A DNA stretch of 14,925 nucleotides from Dehalococcoidia bacterium. Lineage in GTDB: Bacteria; Chloroflexota; Dehalococcoidia; GIF9; AB-539-J10. Location: assembly GCA_030626915.1 (NCBI GenBank), contig DAOUTC010000013.1, positions 1 to 14,925 of the forward strand, read 5' to 3'. Below, piece after piece: positions 13,407 to 14,925 of the stretch. A program made the translations under genes and the position numbers. Each line of letters opens with the position of its first letter. Positions within the stretch are counted from its first letter, which is position 1. The notes below the pieces were generated by a model. The model was not told where the DNA came from. It did not search any database and worked only from the letters and a program-made list of their open reading frames with translations.

Positions 13407-13928
13407 TTAAGATTGGCGTTTCCTAAAATCCTCTAGGTCCAGTGTATTTATGAAGTCTTTATATGCCGACAAACCCTTCAACTCTTGCTCATCCACTTTG
13501 CCTTCAGAAACAGGCTTACCTGTCCCCTCCTCAAGTGTAATTCCAGCCTTATCCAGCACAGATTCCTCAGCATATATCGGTGCCCCAGTCCTTACCGCCA
13601 GAGCCAAAGCATCGCTGGGCCGGGAATCAACCTCAACCTCTGTGCCATTAACGCTAAGAGAAAGTTTGGCATAAAAGGTATCATTTTGAAGTTCATTGAC
13701 CACTACAAAGTTAAGTGAGGCTCCTAAAGTATCAATTACAGATTGTAATAAATCATGTGTCAGGGGGCGGGCTAGCTCCACATTTTGCAGTTTTACTGCA
13801 ATAGCATCTGCTTCAGCCGGACCAATCCAGATAGGTAAGTATCGGTTAGCCGTTTTTTCTTTCAAAATTACTACACGCTGGTAATTCATCAAACTTACTC
13901 TGATACTGTCAATTATCATCTCTATCAT
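13407..13928 (-). CDS. Bifunctional nuclease (BFN) family protein
   Basis: A 173-residue protein with the bifunctional nuclease domain (DUF151), named after a plant enzyme with DNase and RNase activity; bacterial members are little studied. Visible landmarks are LPIWIGPAEADAIA (31-44), RPLTHDLL (54-61) and DSRPSDALALAVRTGAPIY (101-119), all diagnostic. A C-terminal acidic/basic tail follows the domain. The start at ATG 13928 is preceded by the purine-rich AGGGGGTGG; ATG 13919 is an alternative. It is the first gene of a likely three-gene set with the CBS protein and antiporter. Confidence 0.92.
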   Translation of the reverse strand: MIEMIIDSIRVSLMNYQRVVILKEKTANRYLPIWIGPAEADAIAVKLQNVELARPLTHDLLQSVIDTLGASLNFVVVNELQNDTFYAKLSLSVNGTEVEVDSRPSDALALAVRTGAPIYAEESVLDKAGITLEEGTGKPVSEGKVDEQELKGLSAYKDFINTLDLEDFRKRQS

Positions 13929-13969
13929 AATGCCACCCCCTTTTAAGTCAAGGTTTTTCTTCTCTCATA

Positions 13970-13998
13970 ATCCTAGCTAATCAATAAATTTAAGTCAA
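13970..13998 (-). promoter_or_regulatory. Candidate promoter of the BFN-CBS operon
   Basis: Minus strand: TTGACT (13998-13993), 17-base spacer, TAGGAT (13975-13970). The start would be near 13963 and give a leader of about 35 bases with the AGGGGGTGG site. A second TTGACT (13951-13946) with TATGAT (13929-13924) at 16 bases overlaps the start codon and could only serve the internal ATG. Confidence 0.5.
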
Positions 13999-14096
13999 CT
14001 ATTTTAGCCAAAAAATAACCTCTTAATCACCACTATTACTCACCTCGAGCATTGATGTAGTTCAGATAGATAGTGGACACTTTAGACAGCCTTTTA

Positions 14097-14244
14097 TGCC
14101 ATTGCGAGAATAAGGCGGGGATGAACCCCGCCACTACGGTTACATCTCGTAGGGTCGGGGCTTGTCCCCGACCAAGGTATGGTGTGGCGACTCAGAGATT
14201 ACGGAGCCCGTTCCAAGTTTGCTCGAATTACCCTCGTGATGACA
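14097..14244. repeat. MITE-like palindromic repeat upstream of ppsA
   Basis: About 148 bases bounded by imperfect inverted ends, TGCCATTGCGAG (14097-14108) and CTCGTGATGACA (14233-14244), nine of twelve positions matching. Inside are two perfect GC-rich hairpins: GGCGGGG/CCCCGCC (14114-14132, 5-base loop) and GGTCGGGG/CCCCGACC (14153-14173, 5-base loop). Its GC content is clearly above the flanks. No coding capacity of interest. The end sequence (CATTGCGAG, GATGACA) and hairpins resemble, from memory, short repeats dispersed in environmental bacterial genomes. The surrounding bases 13999-14096 and 14245-14290 hold nothing recognisable. Confidence 0.7.
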
Positions 14245-14291
14245 AGGCAAGAAGCTAATGTGTCATCAATCATGTAAACGAGTACAAGTAT

Positions 14292-14321
14292 TTGTTCAAC
14301 CTTCGCTACACATGATATAAT
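14292..14321 (+). promoter_or_regulatory. Promoter of ppsA
   Basis: TTGTTC (14292-14297), 18-base spacer, and a perfect extended -10, TGATATAAT (14313-14321). The start would be near 14328, leaving about 26 bases of leader with the GGAGGT ribosome binding site (14338-14343). Confidence 0.75.
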
Positions 14322-14353
14322 TCACCATTATATATACGGAGGTATGGTAAATC

Positions 14354-14925
14354 GTGAAACTTATAAGATGGTTTGAAGAAATTGGAGCAGGAGATGTAGC
14401 TTTGGTCGGTGGTAAAAATGCCTCTCTTGGTGAGATGATAAGCAATCTAGGCAAAAAGGGGGTAAGCATCCCCTCTGGATTTGCCATTACTGCCGAAGCA
14501 TATAAGTATGTGATAGAGAGGGCGGGCATAAGCCAAAAAATCAGAGATACTCTAACTGACTTAGATACACATGATATGGAAAATTTGTCCCAGAGGGGCG
14601 AAAAGATAAGAAATCTAATAAGAAATGCTCCCTGCCCTAAGGATTTGGAAGAAGAAATAAAAATTGCCTATCGAGAGATGGAAAGGAGATATGGGAAGAA
14701 CATCGATGTTGCGGTGAGAAGCAGCGCCACTGCGGAGGATTTGCCTACAGCTTCATTTGCTGGACAGCAGGAGACTTATTTGAATGTGCGAGGGGAAGGG
14801 AAATTAATAAGAAAAGTTATGGAATGCTTTGCATCCTTATTTACAAACAGGGCAATATCCTATCGAGTTGACAAGGGATTTGATCACCTCAAGGTTCTTC
14901 TCTCAGTTGGTGTGCAAAAGATGGT
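14354..14925 (+). CDS. ppsA: Phosphoenolpyruvate synthase (partial, 3' end off window)
   Basis: Converts pyruvate and ATP to phosphoenolpyruvate, AMP and phosphate, a gluconeogenic entry step. 190 codons are visible, all within the N-terminal ATP-binding PEP/pyruvate-binding domain; the phosphohistidine and PEP-binding domains lie beyond the window. Landmarks are the start VALVGGKNASLGEM (15-28), VSIPSGFAIT (37-46), VRSSATAEDLPTASFAGQQETYLNV (121-145, read in two parts) and SLFTNRAISYR (161-171). The GTG start is set by GGAGGT ten bases upstream and by the family N-terminus. Pyruvate phosphate dikinase shares this domain, but the short N-terminus and the SSATAEDLPTASFAGQQ block favour PEP synthase. 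Confidence 0.93.
   Translation, partial: MKLIRWFEEIGAGDVALVGGKNASLGEMISNLGKKGVSIPSGFAITAEAYKYVIERAGISQKIRDTLTDLDTHDMENLSQRGEKIRNLIRNAPCPKDLEEEIKIAYREMERRYGKNIDVAVRSSATAEDLPTASFAGQQETYLNVRGEGKLIRKVMECFASLFTNRAISYRVDKGFDHLKVLLSVGVQKM

Noticed and set aside
14073..14258. 61-codon plus-strand frame
   Set aside because: Runs through the palindromic repeat 14097-14244; the translation reflects hairpin sequence, not a protein.
14296..14529. 77-codon minus-strand frame
   Set aside because: Antisense to the ppsA promoter and 5' coding region, which are well supported.
1..14925. A novel defence, secretion or biosynthetic system
   Set aside because: Every gene of normal length falls into a known housekeeping or widespread family; the unusual signal is in repeats and promoters.

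Overview
The window reads as a dense, AT-leaning bacterial chromosome segment carrying mostly core metabolism and translation genes. I infer a Chloroflexota (Dehalococcoidia-like) genome. The grounds are an archaeal-type FBP aldolase/phosphatase, a Thermotoga-type DAHP synthase beside an AroH-type chorismate mutase, the rpsU-yqeY and rpsP-khpA pairs, and several families of short palindromic intergenic repeats. This taxonomic call is inference; no rRNA or marker comparison was possible.

Layout. 1-540 (minus): 5' part of a bifunctional fructose-1,6-bisphosphate aldolase/phosphatase. 711-1352 (minus): DUF429 RNase H-fold protein. 1462-2889 (minus): COG2509-type FAD-dependent dehydrogenase, separated from DUF429 by a repeat element. 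2960-4677 (plus): rsmA-ispE. 4854-6089 (minus): CCA/poly(A) nucleotidyltransferase. 6247-9790 (plus): a tight operon aroH-aroF-ribF-tyrS with ATGA overlaps. 9791-10170: a 380-bp gap with a repeat, hairpins and the terminator of the next operon. 10171-10802 (minus): rpsU-yqeY, divergent from rpsP-khpA (plus, 10941-11491). 11585-13928 (minus): bifunctional nuclease, CBS-pair protein and CPA2 antiporter. 13929-14353: promoters and a MITE-like repeat. 14354-end (plus): 5' part of phosphoenolpyruvate synthase.

How the genes fit together. The two truncated end genes are both gluconeogenic (PEP formation and hexose-phosphate formation). The central operon joins the first committed shikimate step, the chorismate-to-prephenate step and tyrosyl-tRNA synthetase, an aromatic amino acid theme into which the flavin gene ribF is embedded. 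The remaining genes serve ribosome maturation and translation (rsmA, rpsU, yqeY, rpsP, khpA, CCA enzyme, tyrS) and isoprenoid synthesis (ispE).

The unusual part is in the non-coding fabric rather than in a new gene cluster. Four different short palindromic repeats sit at gene 3' ends or in intergenic gaps. Two have entered coding ends: one supplies the last nine residues and the stop of the FAD dehydrogenase plus the apparent ribosome binding site of the next gene, and another supplies the last eleven residues and stop of ribosomal protein S16. Several promoters can be read clearly, and those of rsmA and rpsP put the predicted transcription start within a few bases of the start codon, which suggests leaderless or near-leaderless mRNAs. 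I see no CRISPR, tRNA, rRNA, transposase or defence system.
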